8,722 nt of DNA from JAHIVN01 sp018816645 (GTDB lineage: Bacteria > Patescibacteriota > Dojkabacteria > JAHIVN01). Made by a program: the position numbers and the translations under genes. Shown here piece by piece: positions 1 through 6,904 of this stretch. Position 1 is the first letter of the stretch. The number at the start of each line of letters is the position of its first letter. The notes beneath the pieces are model-generated. The model was not told the DNA's origin. It worked only from the letters and a program-made list of their open reading frames with translations, and did no database searches. The stretch lies in the NCBI GenBank assembly GCA_043816305.1, contig JBDRHZ010000032.1, positions 1 to 8,722 on the forward strand. The letters are read 5' to 3'.

Positions 1-189
1 CCAGAAAAGATTGCTTGTGAGTATGGGTACCAGATGAAGAAATGTTTCTACAAGTTTCCTATTTTATTTTATGATACAATCACTTCAGCCGAGTCAAACC
101 CTATTTTCTCTCCTGGGCATTATCTACCCGATGAGGTCATAAAGTCTAAAACAACAGGGAGAATCTTCTTAATCCACTGCAAATTATGA
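1..189 (+). CDS. C-terminal fragment of an unrecognised protein (5' end outside window)
   Basis: Frame 1 is open from the first base to a TGA at 187-189 and gives 62 residues beginning PEKIACEYGYQMKKC and ending GRIFLIHCKL. The composition looks protein-like, mixing charged residues with short hydrophobic stretches (FPILFYD, RIFLIH). No ATG lies near the window edge that would make a natural start, so this is probably the tail of a longer gene. It would converge on the methyltransferase-like pseudogene, with only 17 bases between the two stops. I do not recognise the family, and no domain can be named from this tail. A chance open frame in AT-rich DNA remains possible. Confidence 0.45.
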   Translation, partial: PEKIACEYGYQMKKCFYKFPILFYDTITSAESNPIFSPGHYLPDEVIKSKTTGRIFLIHCKL

Positions 190-206
190 TGAACTAGATC
201 TATCTT

Positions 207-1294
207 CTACGTCCGAATTTTTTCCTTTTGTAATACGCAGTACAATATTTCATAAGTTGCTGAAAAAGGATCTCCGAATACACTGCCTAAGATTTGCTCT
301 TTGACTGAACCAGTTTGATGTAATACAAATCGGTGCGGGGTCAATTCTCGCGATTCAAGGTACTTGAAAACTTTCCCCAAGAGTTTTTTTCTAGCTGTGA
401 ACTCGGCATCTGTAAATCCTTGACCGACAGAAATTATGAGCTCAGCAGATTCATCGATAACTCTTGCGATTGATCTAAAAAAGAAAGGAATTTTTGGTAT
501 CATAATTGGGTCAGCATGAAGAATTGTTATAAGATTGCGTGGAGCAACTTCTCCTTTTCGCACTTGCTCCGCTATAGCCGGAAGAGAATGATAGATATCT
601 TGTGATAGAGCTGTAATGTTTGAATGTTCCGTACTGAGTCTCTCTAGAGAGGTGACAAATCTGGGATCCTTGTCGATAACGATAGCATCTTTGGGGAGAT
701 CTTCTTTTAAATCGGGAGTTACTGTATTTCCTTGAAATCTAAATATCGGAACTGCATGTACTGTAAAAACATCTAGGAGCCCAGAAGCTGCTCCAAGTCC
801 GATTTGGTTGATCCTGCCAGGAGGTGTGTTAAAAAGTCCGGCAATTCGCAAGACTTGTATTCTGCTTGAAATGTGCTTATCTCCATCATTTTGTTTCCAA
901 GAAAAGTAGCTCTTTGTTCTCCTTGGACTTGAACAACATCGGTTATTAATCTTGTCCCGAAATGTAAGAGAGACAAAGCATAATCTGCTTGTGCTGGATT
1001 CTATATAGGAACCGGAACTGTTCTAAAAAGCATACATCCACTAATAAGCCAGGGAAGATTTATCATGAAAGGATTTCCTGCCTGATGTTCATAATTTATA
1101 TGGTAGATTCTATTTTGTGCTGAGAGTTGGTTCCACAGTGTTCCCGTAGACAGCATCTCATTCCAATTCAGAACAGCTTCTCGAAACTCTGGATAAGATA
1201 AAAGAGTAGCAGTATAAGCAAATCTGTATAGGGTCTCAGAATATGCTGACTGGAGAATTTCAAGTTCTGCTTTTAAGTCACCTTGTTCCGGCAT
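207..1294 (-). pseudogene. Broken gene, methyltransferase-like C-terminal half
   Basis: Reading down the minus strand from an ATG at 1294-1292 (directly preceded by an in-frame TAA), the frame runs about 97 codons to a TAG at 1003-1001. It resumes in the same frame without another start (NPAQADYALSLLHFGTRLITDV) to about 835, where it must slip to a second frame that runs to the stop at 207. The slip probably lies near the T5 run at 835-831, joining SCELPDF to NTPPGRINQIGLG. The composite would be about 360 residues. The second half has features of a Rossmann-fold SAM-dependent methyltransferase: a glycine-rich turn (GLGAASG), an acidic end of strand 2 (VIDKDP) and a later LITILHADP strand. 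The N-terminal half is unrecognised. The gene follows rlmN by 87 bases on the same strand. One nonsense codon and one frameshift suggest a decayed gene; sequencing error is the alternative. The methyltransferase call is tentative. Confidence 0.6.
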
Positions 1295-1381
1295 TTAATC
1301 TCGGTTGCAAATTGGTATGTAAAATTGTATCACATCTGTACTACTATAAGATGTGTGTGGGACAGCTGGAGCGGAATGGAT

Positions 1382-2413
1382 TTAGTCCAGATTTCCAGCG
1401 GCCAGCTGTCCGCAGGCGGCTTTGATATCCTGTCCAAAGCTGAATCTTTGTACTACTTCAAGCCCTCCGTGTTCCAACTCTTCTTTAAACTTTTGGATAT
1501 GAGGTGCTTCAGGAGGTTTGAATTTATTTACAGGATTGATCTTTATCAGGTTGACCATGCAGGTGTATTTTCTCAGCAGCTGTACGAGCATTTCTGCGTA
1601 TTCCAAAGAATCATTGACATCCTGTATGAGTACATATTCAAACATCACTTTCCTATGTGTAAGTTTGATGTATCTTGAGACAGCATTCAGGACCTTCTGT
1701 ATAGGATATTTCTTGTTTATAGGCATTATCTCATTCCGAAGACTGTCAACTGGTGCATGCAGAGATATGGCCAGATTTACTTGTATATCTTCATCCGCTA
1801 GCTTGTCTATTCCCTCTGTGATGCCGACTGTTGAGATGGAAATTTTTCGTGCGCCGATATTCAAGCCATCTGGACTGTTTAGAATTCTTACTGACTTCAA
1901 GACGTTGTCATAGTTCAAGAATGGCTCCCCCATGCCCATATAGACTACATTTGTTACTTTTTGGTCTTCGGACTTGAGCATTCTTTCAAAAAGAATTACC
2001 TGGGCGAGGATTTCATCCCATCGGAGATTACGCTTAAAACCCATACTGCCTGTGGCACAGAACGTGCATCCCAACGCGCAGCCGACTTGTGTTGAAACAC
2101 ATACAGTATTTCTTCCGTCCTCATGCTGCATCAGGACTGTTTCAATTTTTGCCTCATCATGCAGTGTTAAAAGTGCTTTTATAGTATTGGAGTATTTACT
2201 TTGAGAAAGCTTAGCATCTATTTGGAGCGGGGCTTCTTTGTTTAATTTCTCGCGAAGCGGCATTGGGAGCGATGTAGCATTATCCCAATTGTCTATCAAA
2301 TCTTTAAAGATTGCCATTTTAATCTGAGAAAATCTGTAGGCGGCTTCTTTGGCAAGCAAAAGGCCGGCTTGTAATGTATTGTCTTCTACTTTGAGAATTT
2401 TGGCTAGATTCAT
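1382..2413 (-). CDS. rlmN: RlmN, dual-specificity 23S rRNA A2503 / tRNA A37 C2-methyltransferase (radical SAM)
   Basis: The 343-residue protein is shorter than E. coli RlmN (384). It carries the radical-SAM cluster motif CxxxCxxC at C112, C116 and C119 (within GCALGCTFCATG), binding the 4Fe-4S cluster that cleaves SAM. The partner cysteine sits at C105 (VCVSTQVG), the SAM-binding MGMGEP at 159-164, and the methyl-carrying cysteine at C334 in GQDIKAACGQL. The order and spacing are those of RlmN rather than of most other radical-SAM enzymes. The family makes 2-methyladenosine at position 2503 of 23S rRNA in the peptidyl-transferase centre and at A37 of some tRNAs. The resistance enzyme Cfr targets C8 of A2503; this short housekeeping-type protein next to guaD is better called RlmN. 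The ATG overlaps the guaD stop as ATGA, no Shine-Dalgarno is visible, and translation is probably coupled to guaD. Confidence 0.95.
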   Translation of the reverse strand: MNLAKILKVEDNTLQAGLLLAKEAAYRFSQIKMAIFKDLIDNWDNATSLPMPLREKLNKEAPLQIDAKLSQSKYSNTIKALLTLHDEAKIETVLMQHEDGRNTVCVSTQVGCALGCTFCATGSMGFKRNLRWDEILAQVILFERMLKSEDQKVTNVVYMGMGEPFLNYDNVLKSVRILNSPDGLNIGARKISISTVGITEGIDKLADEDIQVNLAISLHAPVDSLRNEIMPINKKYPIQKVLNAVSRYIKLTHRKVMFEYVLIQDVNDSLEYAEMLVQLLRKYTCMVNLIKINPVNKFKPPEAPHIQKFKEELEHGGLEVVQRFSFGQDIKAACGQLAAGNLD

Positions 2414-3702
2414 GCAAATTTGACTACTTTCTGTCCCTTTATATAAACTTCTTTTATGCTCTGCTCCCCACCTCTGTAGATTAGCCTAGAAAGAATTTGT
2501 TCAGGCTCATTGTACAGCCCTTCTCCATTTTCAGGGTCTGTTTTTTTATAGTCTACAACTACAAGATCAGCATTTTTACCTTTCTCCAGGCTTCCGGTTT
2601 CATTCTCGAATCCTAGAACTTCAGCTCCTCCCAGAGTTGCAAGATAAAAAGCCTCTGCTGGTGTTATCGGCTCAGTTTTCTTGTCGACAAATACTTGATA
2701 GTACTTAGAATTCTCAATTGCTTCCTTCATTTCATTAAACATGGACAGACTGTATCCTCCGGCAACATCTGTTCCAAGGCCTATTCTTAAGCCTTTTTCA
2801 AGATATTTTCTGAGCGGCATGATGCCGCTTTTCAAGAATCTGTTTGAAGTCGGGCAATGAGCTATTATCGTCCTTGTTTTTGCAAGAATTTCCGTTTCTT
2901 CTTCATTACAATGTATACAATGGGCCATGATCGTTTTTGGTCCCAGCAATCCAGCTTTTTCATAAACGTCAGTATAAGATTGAGATTCCGGGAATAATTT
3001 CTTCACAAAGTCGATTTCCCCCCTGTTCTCTGACAAATGACTCTGGATAAAGTAATCACTCTTTTGTGCAATTTTGCCTAATTCCTGCATCAAATCCAAT
3101 GAGCAGGAAACCGCAAATCTTGGTGTGACTACGTAAAAAAGCCGATTTTCTTTACCATGCCATTTTTCGGCTAATTCTTTTGTCTCATTTATTGATTTTT
3201 CAGTATTTTCAGTTAGAAACTCAGGAGAATTTTGGTCCATATTCACTTTTCCTATTACGGCCCTTATTCCTGCCTTTTCCGCTTCTTGAAAGGCTATGTC
3301 TGCAGCATTCTTATGAATTGTTACATACGTAACTGATGTTGTTGTGCCGTTTTTAAGCAAGTCTGAGAAAAAGATTTTTGCAGATTCCCGGGCGATTTCT
3401 TTATTCTCAAACGTCTTCTCTCTGGGAAATGTGTAGTTTTCCAGCCACGGCAATAATTCTTTATCCCCTATGCCTGCAAAGGCGTATTGCGGCAAGTGGT
3501 TGTGAATATCGATGAGACCAGGGATAATTAGATAATTAGATAAATCAACAAATTCATACCCCTTATATTTATTATGTAAGTTTTCCTCTCTGATTTCTTC
3601 GATTTTTCCGTTGTCTGAGATGGCCATATAGCCGGGATTGTATGTTTTTATTGATTTGTCAGGATTTGGCGAGATAATAAGAGATTTGTAAACTGTAGAC
3701 AT
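2410..3702 (-). CDS. guaD: Guanine deaminase
   Basis: This 430-residue amidohydrolase converts guanine to xanthine and ammonia in purine catabolism or salvage. Zinc ligands and active-site residues of the family are in place: HxH at H67/H69 (IDIHNH) followed by PQYAFAG, PRFAVSCS near 194-201 with R195, H222 and E225 in QSHLSENR, H261 in MAHCIHC, and D312 in LGTDVAGG. The HxPQYAFAG, TPRFAVSC, QSHLSEN and GTDVAGGYS stretches match the guanine deaminase branch (including the animal enzyme) rather than general cytosine or chlorohydrolase relatives. The length is typical. The ATG at 3702-3700 gives a normal amidohydrolase N-terminus, but no Shine-Dalgarno precedes it and the upstream AT-rich stretch gives no convincing promoter. 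The TGA stop (2412-2410) overlaps the rlmN ATG. The protein is probably cytosolic. Confidence 0.93.
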   Translation of the reverse strand: MSTVYKSLIISPNPDKSIKTYNPGYMAISDNGKIEEIREENLHNKYKGYEFVDLSNYLIIPGLIDIHNHLPQYAFAGIGDKELLPWLENYTFPREKTFENKEIARESAKIFFSDLLKNGTTTSVTYVTIHKNAADIAFQEAEKAGIRAVIGKVNMDQNSPEFLTENTEKSINETKELAEKWHGKENRLFYVVTPRFAVSCSLDLMQELGKIAQKSDYFIQSHLSENRGEIDFVKKLFPESQSYTDVYEKAGLLGPKTIMAHCIHCNEEETEILAKTRTIIAHCPTSNRFLKSGIMPLRKYLEKGLRIGLGTDVAGGYSLSMFNEMKEAIENSKYYQVFVDKKTEPITPAEAFYLATLGGAEVLGFENETGSLEKGKNADLVVVDYKKTDPENGEGLYNEPEQILSRLIYRGGEQSIKEVYIKGQKVVKFA

Positions 3703-3804
3703 TCTATTCTATGATTAATGATTTATTGTACTTATAATATAATAAAACTTGATTAATTGCCATTATTAGACACAAAGGGATTTCATTCCTTAGACCCTTT
3801 TTCT

Positions 3805-3826
3805 TTACTTTTGCAACCAAAAGTAA
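3805..3826. repeat. Perfect 9-bp inverted repeat (hairpin)
   Basis: TTACTTTTG at 3805-3813 pairs perfectly with CAAAAGTAA at 3818-3826 across a CAAC loop. It is the first of three palindromic units in this intergenic gap. No clean run of T follows on either strand, so a simple terminator is not the obvious reading. Confidence 0.7.
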
Positions 3827-3828
3827 CA

Positions 3829-3848
3829 CCTGTCTGCCGACAGGCAGG
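3829..3848. repeat. GC-rich overlapping palindrome of the CCTGTC/GACAGG type
   Basis: CCTGTC at 3829-3834 pairs with GACAGG at 3839-3844 over a TGCC loop. A competing hairpin pairs CTGCC (3834-3838) with GGCAG (3843-3847). The unit stands out as GC-rich in AT-rich surroundings and begins two bases after the preceding hairpin. Similar short palindromes recur in CPR intergenic DNA as far as I recall, but this cannot be tested here. Confidence 0.65.
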
Positions 3849-3853
3849 AAAGT

Positions 3854-3926
3854 TTTGGGGTGAGCCAAATCCTTAGGTAACTATTCATGATGTAGAACAC
3901 AAAAACAGGGAATGTCTCACCCCAAA
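3854..3926. repeat. 11-bp inverted repeat with 51-nt spacer
   Basis: TTTGGGGTGAG at 3854-3864 is the exact reverse complement of CTCACCCCAAA at 3916-3926. The arms could be the ends of a small non-autonomous insertion or a long stem. The 51-base interior contains no recognisable motif. Confidence 0.65.
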
Positions 3927-4059
3927 CCCCATTCGATTACAACCAACATTGCAGATAAATTCAGCATTTAGCTATTTCCCCCCAAATAATTAATCACAGA
4001 CTCCCTCTTCTACAATGATAGTCAGGATACTTTTATGAAGATGCTCTAGGCTGTTAAGT

Positions 4060-4902
4060 TTGTTTGAAGAGTTGGACTATAGGACACACCTGTGGTATAA
4101 TAGGTTTATCCTCAAAAATCAAAAAATCCCAAACAGTGCATTGAAGAAAGAAGCAGTTTATATTGATAAGTTTTCTAAAGTTTTAGCTAATTTATCTATT
4201 ATAAACTGCATAATGATAATTAGTTTTAACATAAAGCTAAATATCAAAACAGGTAACAGCAAAACAAGAGTTACCGAGAGTGTTAGCTATAGCTATGGGC
4301 TGAATACGTTGACGAAATATTCGGTTCGTTTAATGTTTGTTATCTATATAGCTGTAGCCTTACTACTTGGCAGTATATCGCCTCTCTCATCTATGATGCC
4401 TATAAACATTACAGAAGACGTAAGAGCTTCAGAAAAGAGTCTTATTTACAGCACTGAGATCCAAAAGAGGGAGAAAAAGTTGAAGCCTGAAAAGGAAGAT
4501 AAGTTTATTACTCTACAGGAAAAGTACAAGAATTTAGCCGGATATTATTGTTATCCCAACGTCGAACCTCATCTTGATGATATCGATAAGGTTCTAAAGA
4601 CCAAAGGACTCGATAATGATGCTTTATTCATTCAAGCTATGTTCTTCATCGGCCAGTATGAGAGCCACTGGAATACAGGGTCGCTGAGTGGTAGCAGTGT
4701 TGGAAGCGAACATCCAACTGGTATATTTCAATTCTTACCGAGTACGTTTAGAACAGTATCCCGTGGAAACATTTATGATGCAACTGATCAGATATATGCA
4801 TTTGTGACTATGGTAGAAAGAGGCAGGGTTGATGAGTTTGCTACATTGTTTCTGCCGGGATTGAGCCAGGAAGCGAAAAGTTATGTGATGAATTATAGGT
4901 AA
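4060..4902 (+). CDS. Membrane-anchored lytic-transglycosylase-like (SLT/lysozyme-fold) protein
   Basis: The C-terminal third resembles a soluble lytic transglycosylase fold that cleaves peptidoglycan: GQYESHW carries the probable catalytic glutamate E201, GIFQFLPSTF (221-230) matches the G-[LI]-[MF]-Q-[FL]-x-P core, and the helix DATDQIYAFVTMVERG (240-255) is typical of the end of the domain. One hydrophobic segment at about 90-110 (VRLMFVIYIAVALLLGSIS) is a signal anchor or uncleaved signal, followed by a charged linker (120-155). The enzyme would act outside the membrane in wall turnover. The drawn start is TTG at 4060. ATG at 4213 (residue 52) or 4333 (residue 92) would give a shorter protein with the hydrophobic segment nearer the N-terminus; none has a visible Shine-Dalgarno. 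The family level is fairly secure; the exact subfamily and start are not. Confidence 0.7.
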   Translation: MFEELDYRTHLWYNRFILKNQKIPNSALKKEAVYIDKFSKVLANLSIINCIMIISFNIKLNIKTGNSKTRVTESVSYSYGLNTLTKYSVRLMFVIYIAVALLLGSISPLSSMMPINITEDVRASEKSLIYSTEIQKREKKLKPEKEDKFITLQEKYKNLAGYYCYPNVEPHLDDIDKVLKTKGLDNDALFIQAMFFIGQYESHWNTGSLSGSSVGSEHPTGIFQFLPSTFRTVSRGNIYDATDQIYAFVTMVERGRVDEFATLFLPGLSQEAKSYVMNYR

Positions 4903-4930
4903 CTGGTAGCTGGTATCCGGTAGCCGGTGC
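4903..4930 (+). repeat. Four-copy 7-nt tandem repeat after the stop codon
   Basis: Starting on the base after the TAA, four heptamers follow: CTGGTAG, CTGGTAT, CCGGTAG, CCGGTGC (consensus CYGGTAG). They lie between the transglycosylase-like gene and the 3' end of the minus-strand pseudogene. Heptameric short repeats of this kind are known in several bacterial groups; no function is implied. Confidence 0.65.
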
Positions 4931-4954
4931 TCTTTGTAGACTGCGGATACTGTC

Positions 4955-5602
4955 CTACTCTGAATGATCAGCATGATATTCCCAGTAGTGGAAAAGGTAG
5001 TCAAGAAGAATTTTTAGAACTACGAAAACAGCAAATATCTCAATTCTCTCATCTTTGATGCTCCTATCAGCAGAGCGCCTGCTATCAATGTGATATGGAG
5101 CATAATGATGCGGAAGAAAGGCATAGAAAATAAATAGTCCTTCTTGATACTTAAATATTCCTTTTGATCGATATAATTTACTTTGTAAGAGACTGCGTGG
5201 CTCATAAATAGGAGTGTTGCACTTGCCAGTATGTTGAGAATGTTATTTGAGATAAAACTAAGATCCAGTCCAGTATAGCTTGTGGATTTCTTCCAAGCAG
5301 TATTACCAGGAATAGCAGATGGAAAAGACAGAATCCCCAGTACATAATTAAAAAGAATAAACTTTCAGGCACACGTGTGTCTACTTTCCCTGAGAGCGGA
5401 TGCTTTGCTATTCGTATAGCGCTGAAGAGCCCAATGATGACATTCTCGATCCAAAAGATGAAAACATCACAGTTCGGTAGTCTCAAGAGAAGAGAATGTA
5501 CCCAGAAAGCGGGACAGGATTAACAATGATAAGCAGAAGTCCAGTGGGGATTATTCTCAATGATTCAATTAACGCAAAGATTTTGCTTAGTGATTTGAGC
5601 AT
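4955..5602 (-). pseudogene. Decayed DUF6498-type multi-pass membrane protein
   Basis: Joining three frames on the minus strand rebuilds a protein of about 215 residues starting at ATG 5602-5600 (MLKSLSKIFALIES). It reads through NPVPLSGYILFS, a TGA where a Trp would fit, DYRTVMF, then a frameshift into IFWIENVIIGLFSAIRI. A second shift near 5280 joins LGRNPQ to SYTGLDLSFISNN. FMSHAVSYKVNYI and PFFRIIMLHITLIAGALLIGASK follow, and a third shift near 5050 leads to ERIEIFAVFVVLKILLD and the TAG at 4957-4955. The W-x-EN-viIG-lf motif, the SHxVSYxxNY segment and the LHxTLIxGAxL helix fit the DUF6498 family of uncharacterised integral membrane proteins, as far as I can recall it. Four lesions in one short gene make a true pseudogene more likely than a single read error. 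An intact-looking extended -10 promoter precedes it. Confidence 0.65.
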
Positions 5603-5625
5603 ATTTATAGTGAGTGATGGAAGTA

Positions 5626-5634
5626 ATTATAGCA
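5626..5634 (-). promoter_or_regulatory. Extended -10 promoter of the DUF6498 pseudogene
   Basis: On the minus strand TGCTATAAT (5634-5626) is a perfect extended -10 (TGn followed by TATAAT). It ends 23 bases before the rebuilt ATG at 5602. No convincing -35 is present, which extended -10 promoters can tolerate. Confidence 0.5.
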
Positions 5635-5692
5635 CACGAACCAGAAAAGTTGTTGTATTGCCGCATTGTTTTTGCCATCGTCTTTACTATCC

Positions 5693-5720
5693 TTGAAATG
5701 AAAAGAAATACTGTTAAAAT
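5693..5720 (+). promoter_or_regulatory. Promoter of the short-chain dehydrogenase gene
   Basis: TTGAAA (5693-5698, five of six to TTGACA) is followed after 16 bases by TAAAAT (5715-5720, five of six to TATAAT). TG at 5712-5713 makes it an extended -10. It sits 35 bases before the ATG at 5756 and implies a leader of about 30 bases with no clear Shine-Dalgarno. It diverges from the pseudogene promoter at 5626-5634. Confidence 0.55.
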
Positions 5721-5755
5721 TGAATATATTATTTATTAGTTTTTGAACAAAATTT

Positions 5756-6514
5756 ATGGACTCCACTACAAAACAAAAAGTTGCAGTTGTGACCGGCTCA
5801 TCGAAAGGAATAGGCAGAGCTATCGTATTACGATTAGAAAGGGACGACTTCTTTGTTTATGTTACATATTTTACAGATAAGGCAGGCGGCCAGTCTACAG
5901 CGGATGAAATCAAGAAGGCCGGCGGTAAATGCTCTCTTCAAAAGCTTGATGTCTCAGATGAAAAAAGCGTAACTCAGCTTATGTCTTTGATAGATAATGA
6001 ATTTGGCCATCTGGATGTTCTAGTCAACAACGCCTGCCGGGATGTTTCAAAGAGCATCGAAGACTCCACTTATGCAGAATGGAAGCTGGCATTCGACACA
6101 AAAGTTCACGGTGCCTGGCTGTGTACCAAGTATGCTATTCCGCTTCTTGCTAAAAGTAAGAATGCCAACGTTATAGTCATATCAAGTTCGGCTGACGAAC
6201 GTCCGGGCCCGGAAATACTATCCTATGCTGTAGCTACCGGGGCAACAAATTCATTTGTAAAAGCAATAGCTCCATATTTACCAAAGTACGGAATCAGGGT
6301 GAATGCCGTTATGCCGGGCGAAGTTAGAACAGCAAACTGGGGAGAATTGGAGAAAGATGATAAGCTCTGGAAAGAATTTGCTGAGAATAACCCTATGAAA
6401 AGAGTTACAACACCTGAAGAGGTAGCAGATGCGGTGATGATCTTGATCAACGATCCTCATAAGTTTCTCAACGGAAACTTTCTTTTTGTAAACGGAGGTG
6501 GGCATTTGAAGTAG
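5756..6514 (+). CDS. Short-chain dehydrogenase/reductase family protein with altered catalytic tetrad
   Basis: The 252-residue protein is a full-length classical SDR. The Rossmann nucleotide motif TGSSKGIG is at 13-20, an LDV strand end at 64-66, NNAC at 91-94 in place of the usual NNAG, ISSS at 142-145, and the C-terminal GIRVNAVMPGEV and FVNGGG are all in register. The fold should bind NAD(P). Of the Asn-Ser-Tyr-Lys tetrad, S144 and Y157 (13 residues apart, as expected) are present. The Tyr-x-x-x-Lys position is T161 (YAVAT) and the Asn position is K116 (FDTKVHG where families have DVNLxG). Activity may therefore be lost or changed, although the frame is intact and a good promoter precedes it. 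The substrate cannot be inferred: neighbours are a pseudogene and RNA genes. The ATG at 5756 places the glycine motif at its usual position. Confidence 0.9.
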   Translation: MDSTTKQKVAVVTGSSKGIGRAIVLRLERDDFFVYVTYFTDKAGGQSTADEIKKAGGKCSLQKLDVSDEKSVTQLMSLIDNEFGHLDVLVNNACRDVSKSIEDSTYAEWKLAFDTKVHGAWLCTKYAIPLLAKSKNANVIVISSSADERPGPEILSYAVATGATNSFVKAIAPYLPKYGIRVNAVMPGEVRTANWGELEKDDKLWKEFAENNPMKRVTTPEEVADAVMILINDPHKFLNGNFLFVNGGGHLK

Positions 6515-6547
6515 TTACATTAGGGTTCTTGATTAGTTGGTGTGATT

Positions 6548-6565
6548 TGACAATTAGAGTTGTCA
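6548..6565. repeat. 6-bp hairpin downstream of the dehydrogenase gene
   Basis: TGACAA (6548-6553) pairs with TTGTCA (6560-6565) over a 6-base loop, 33 bases after the dehydrogenase stop. It could help end transcription, but the stem is AT-rich and no T run follows, so it is not called a terminator. Confidence 0.35.
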
Positions 6566-6607
6566 GGAGAATATGTCGGAGTTACTTTGAAAGTTGCTAC
6601 TTTAAAA

Positions 6608-6636
6608 TTGTTACTTGATATTGGATATTGTATAAT
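6608..6636 (+). promoter_or_regulatory. Strong sigma-70-like promoter upstream of the structured RNA and tRNA-Ser
   Basis: TTGTTA (6608-6613), a 17-base spacer, then a perfect TATAAT (6631-6636). Transcription would start near 6643 and run into the stem-loop region and tRNA-Ser. There is no protein-coding frame with a usable start directly downstream, which favours a stable-RNA promoter. Confidence 0.6.
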
Positions 6637-6642
6637 TCACTT

Positions 6643-6840
6643 CGTTCTTTTGAAATAAATAGACTTAAAGGAGAAGATCCCGAAAGCAGCAGAAAAGTTG
6701 TTCGCAATCTTTTCGAATGCTGAAGGGAATCTTCGACGTAGAGAGATGCCCCTGTATAATTCTATATAGGGCAGGAAGGTGGGGCGGTCTTGCTCAAGGC
6801 GAGACTTGATATATTCGAATGATAAGAGAAAATATCAAAG
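6643..6840 (+). ncRNA. Candidate structured RNA (unassigned) between promoter and tRNA-Ser
   Basis: Four consecutive foldable units follow a good promoter. (A) A long rod: GAAGAT+CCC (6673-6681) with GGG+A bulge+ATCTTC (6725-6734), AGCA (6685-6688) with TGCT (6718-6721), GAAAAG+TTG (6692-6700) with CAA+T bulge+CTTTTC (6705-6714), closed by a TTCG loop. (B) GCCC+TGTATA (6748-6758, one bulged C) with TATATA+GGGC (6763-6772). (C) GTCTTGC (6787-6793) with GCGAGAC (6799-6805). (D) TTGATAT (6806-6812) with ATATCAA (6832-6838). The nested rod is well beyond what I expect by chance. I could not match it to SRP RNA, RNase P RNA, tmRNA, 6S RNA or a T-box. The 3' end is undefined and no clear terminator separates it from the tRNA, so it could also be a processed tRNA leader. 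Confidence 0.45.
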
Positions 6841-6904
6841 CTCGACCTAATCCTTCGAAATGGAGAGAAGGAGGAAAAAGCGTTCTTTATGCAATTTTTG
6901 GAAA

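Larger units (their letters stand above)
3703..4059. other. Intergenic region between divergent guaD and the transglycosylase-like gene
   Basis: These 357 bases carry no convincing reading frame. The part next to guaD (3720-3765) is very AT-rich and should hold its promoter, but I see no clear -35/-10 pair. The centre (3805-3926) holds three inverted repeats, listed separately. The part next to the plus-strand gene contains TACAAT at 4011-4016, a weak -10 candidate with no good -35. Confidence 0.6.

Noticed and set aside
1283..2204. Several plus-strand open frames opposite rlmN
   Set aside because: rlmN has clear catalytic motifs across the same bases; these frames show no motif and are antisense shadows.
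4735..5004. Minus-strand open frame antisense to the end of the transglycosylase-like gene
   Set aside because: It overlaps conserved codons of that gene and uses the wrong frame through the DUF6498 remnant.
4955..5602. Alternative genetic code (TGA as Trp or Gly) to rescue the broken membrane-protein gene
   Set aside because: TGA ends guaD exactly at the rlmN start and also ends the partial gene at 187-189, and reassignment would not repair the three frameshifts or the TAG in the other pseudogene.
6659..6769. Open stretch of 36 codons giving a helical-looking peptide (DLKEKIPKAAEKLFAIFSNAEG)
   Set aside because: It starts right after a stop, has no ATG or GTG start upstream of the peptide and no Shine-Dalgarno, and its bases are better explained by the nested stem 6673-6734.
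6643..6904. SRP RNA, RNase P RNA, tmRNA, 6S RNA or T-box leader
   Set aside because: I looked for the SRP GGAAG/AGCAG tetraloop domain, the RNase P GAGGAAAGTCC block, the tmRNA tRNA-like ends and the T-box AGGGTGG bulge; none is present in the right arrangement.
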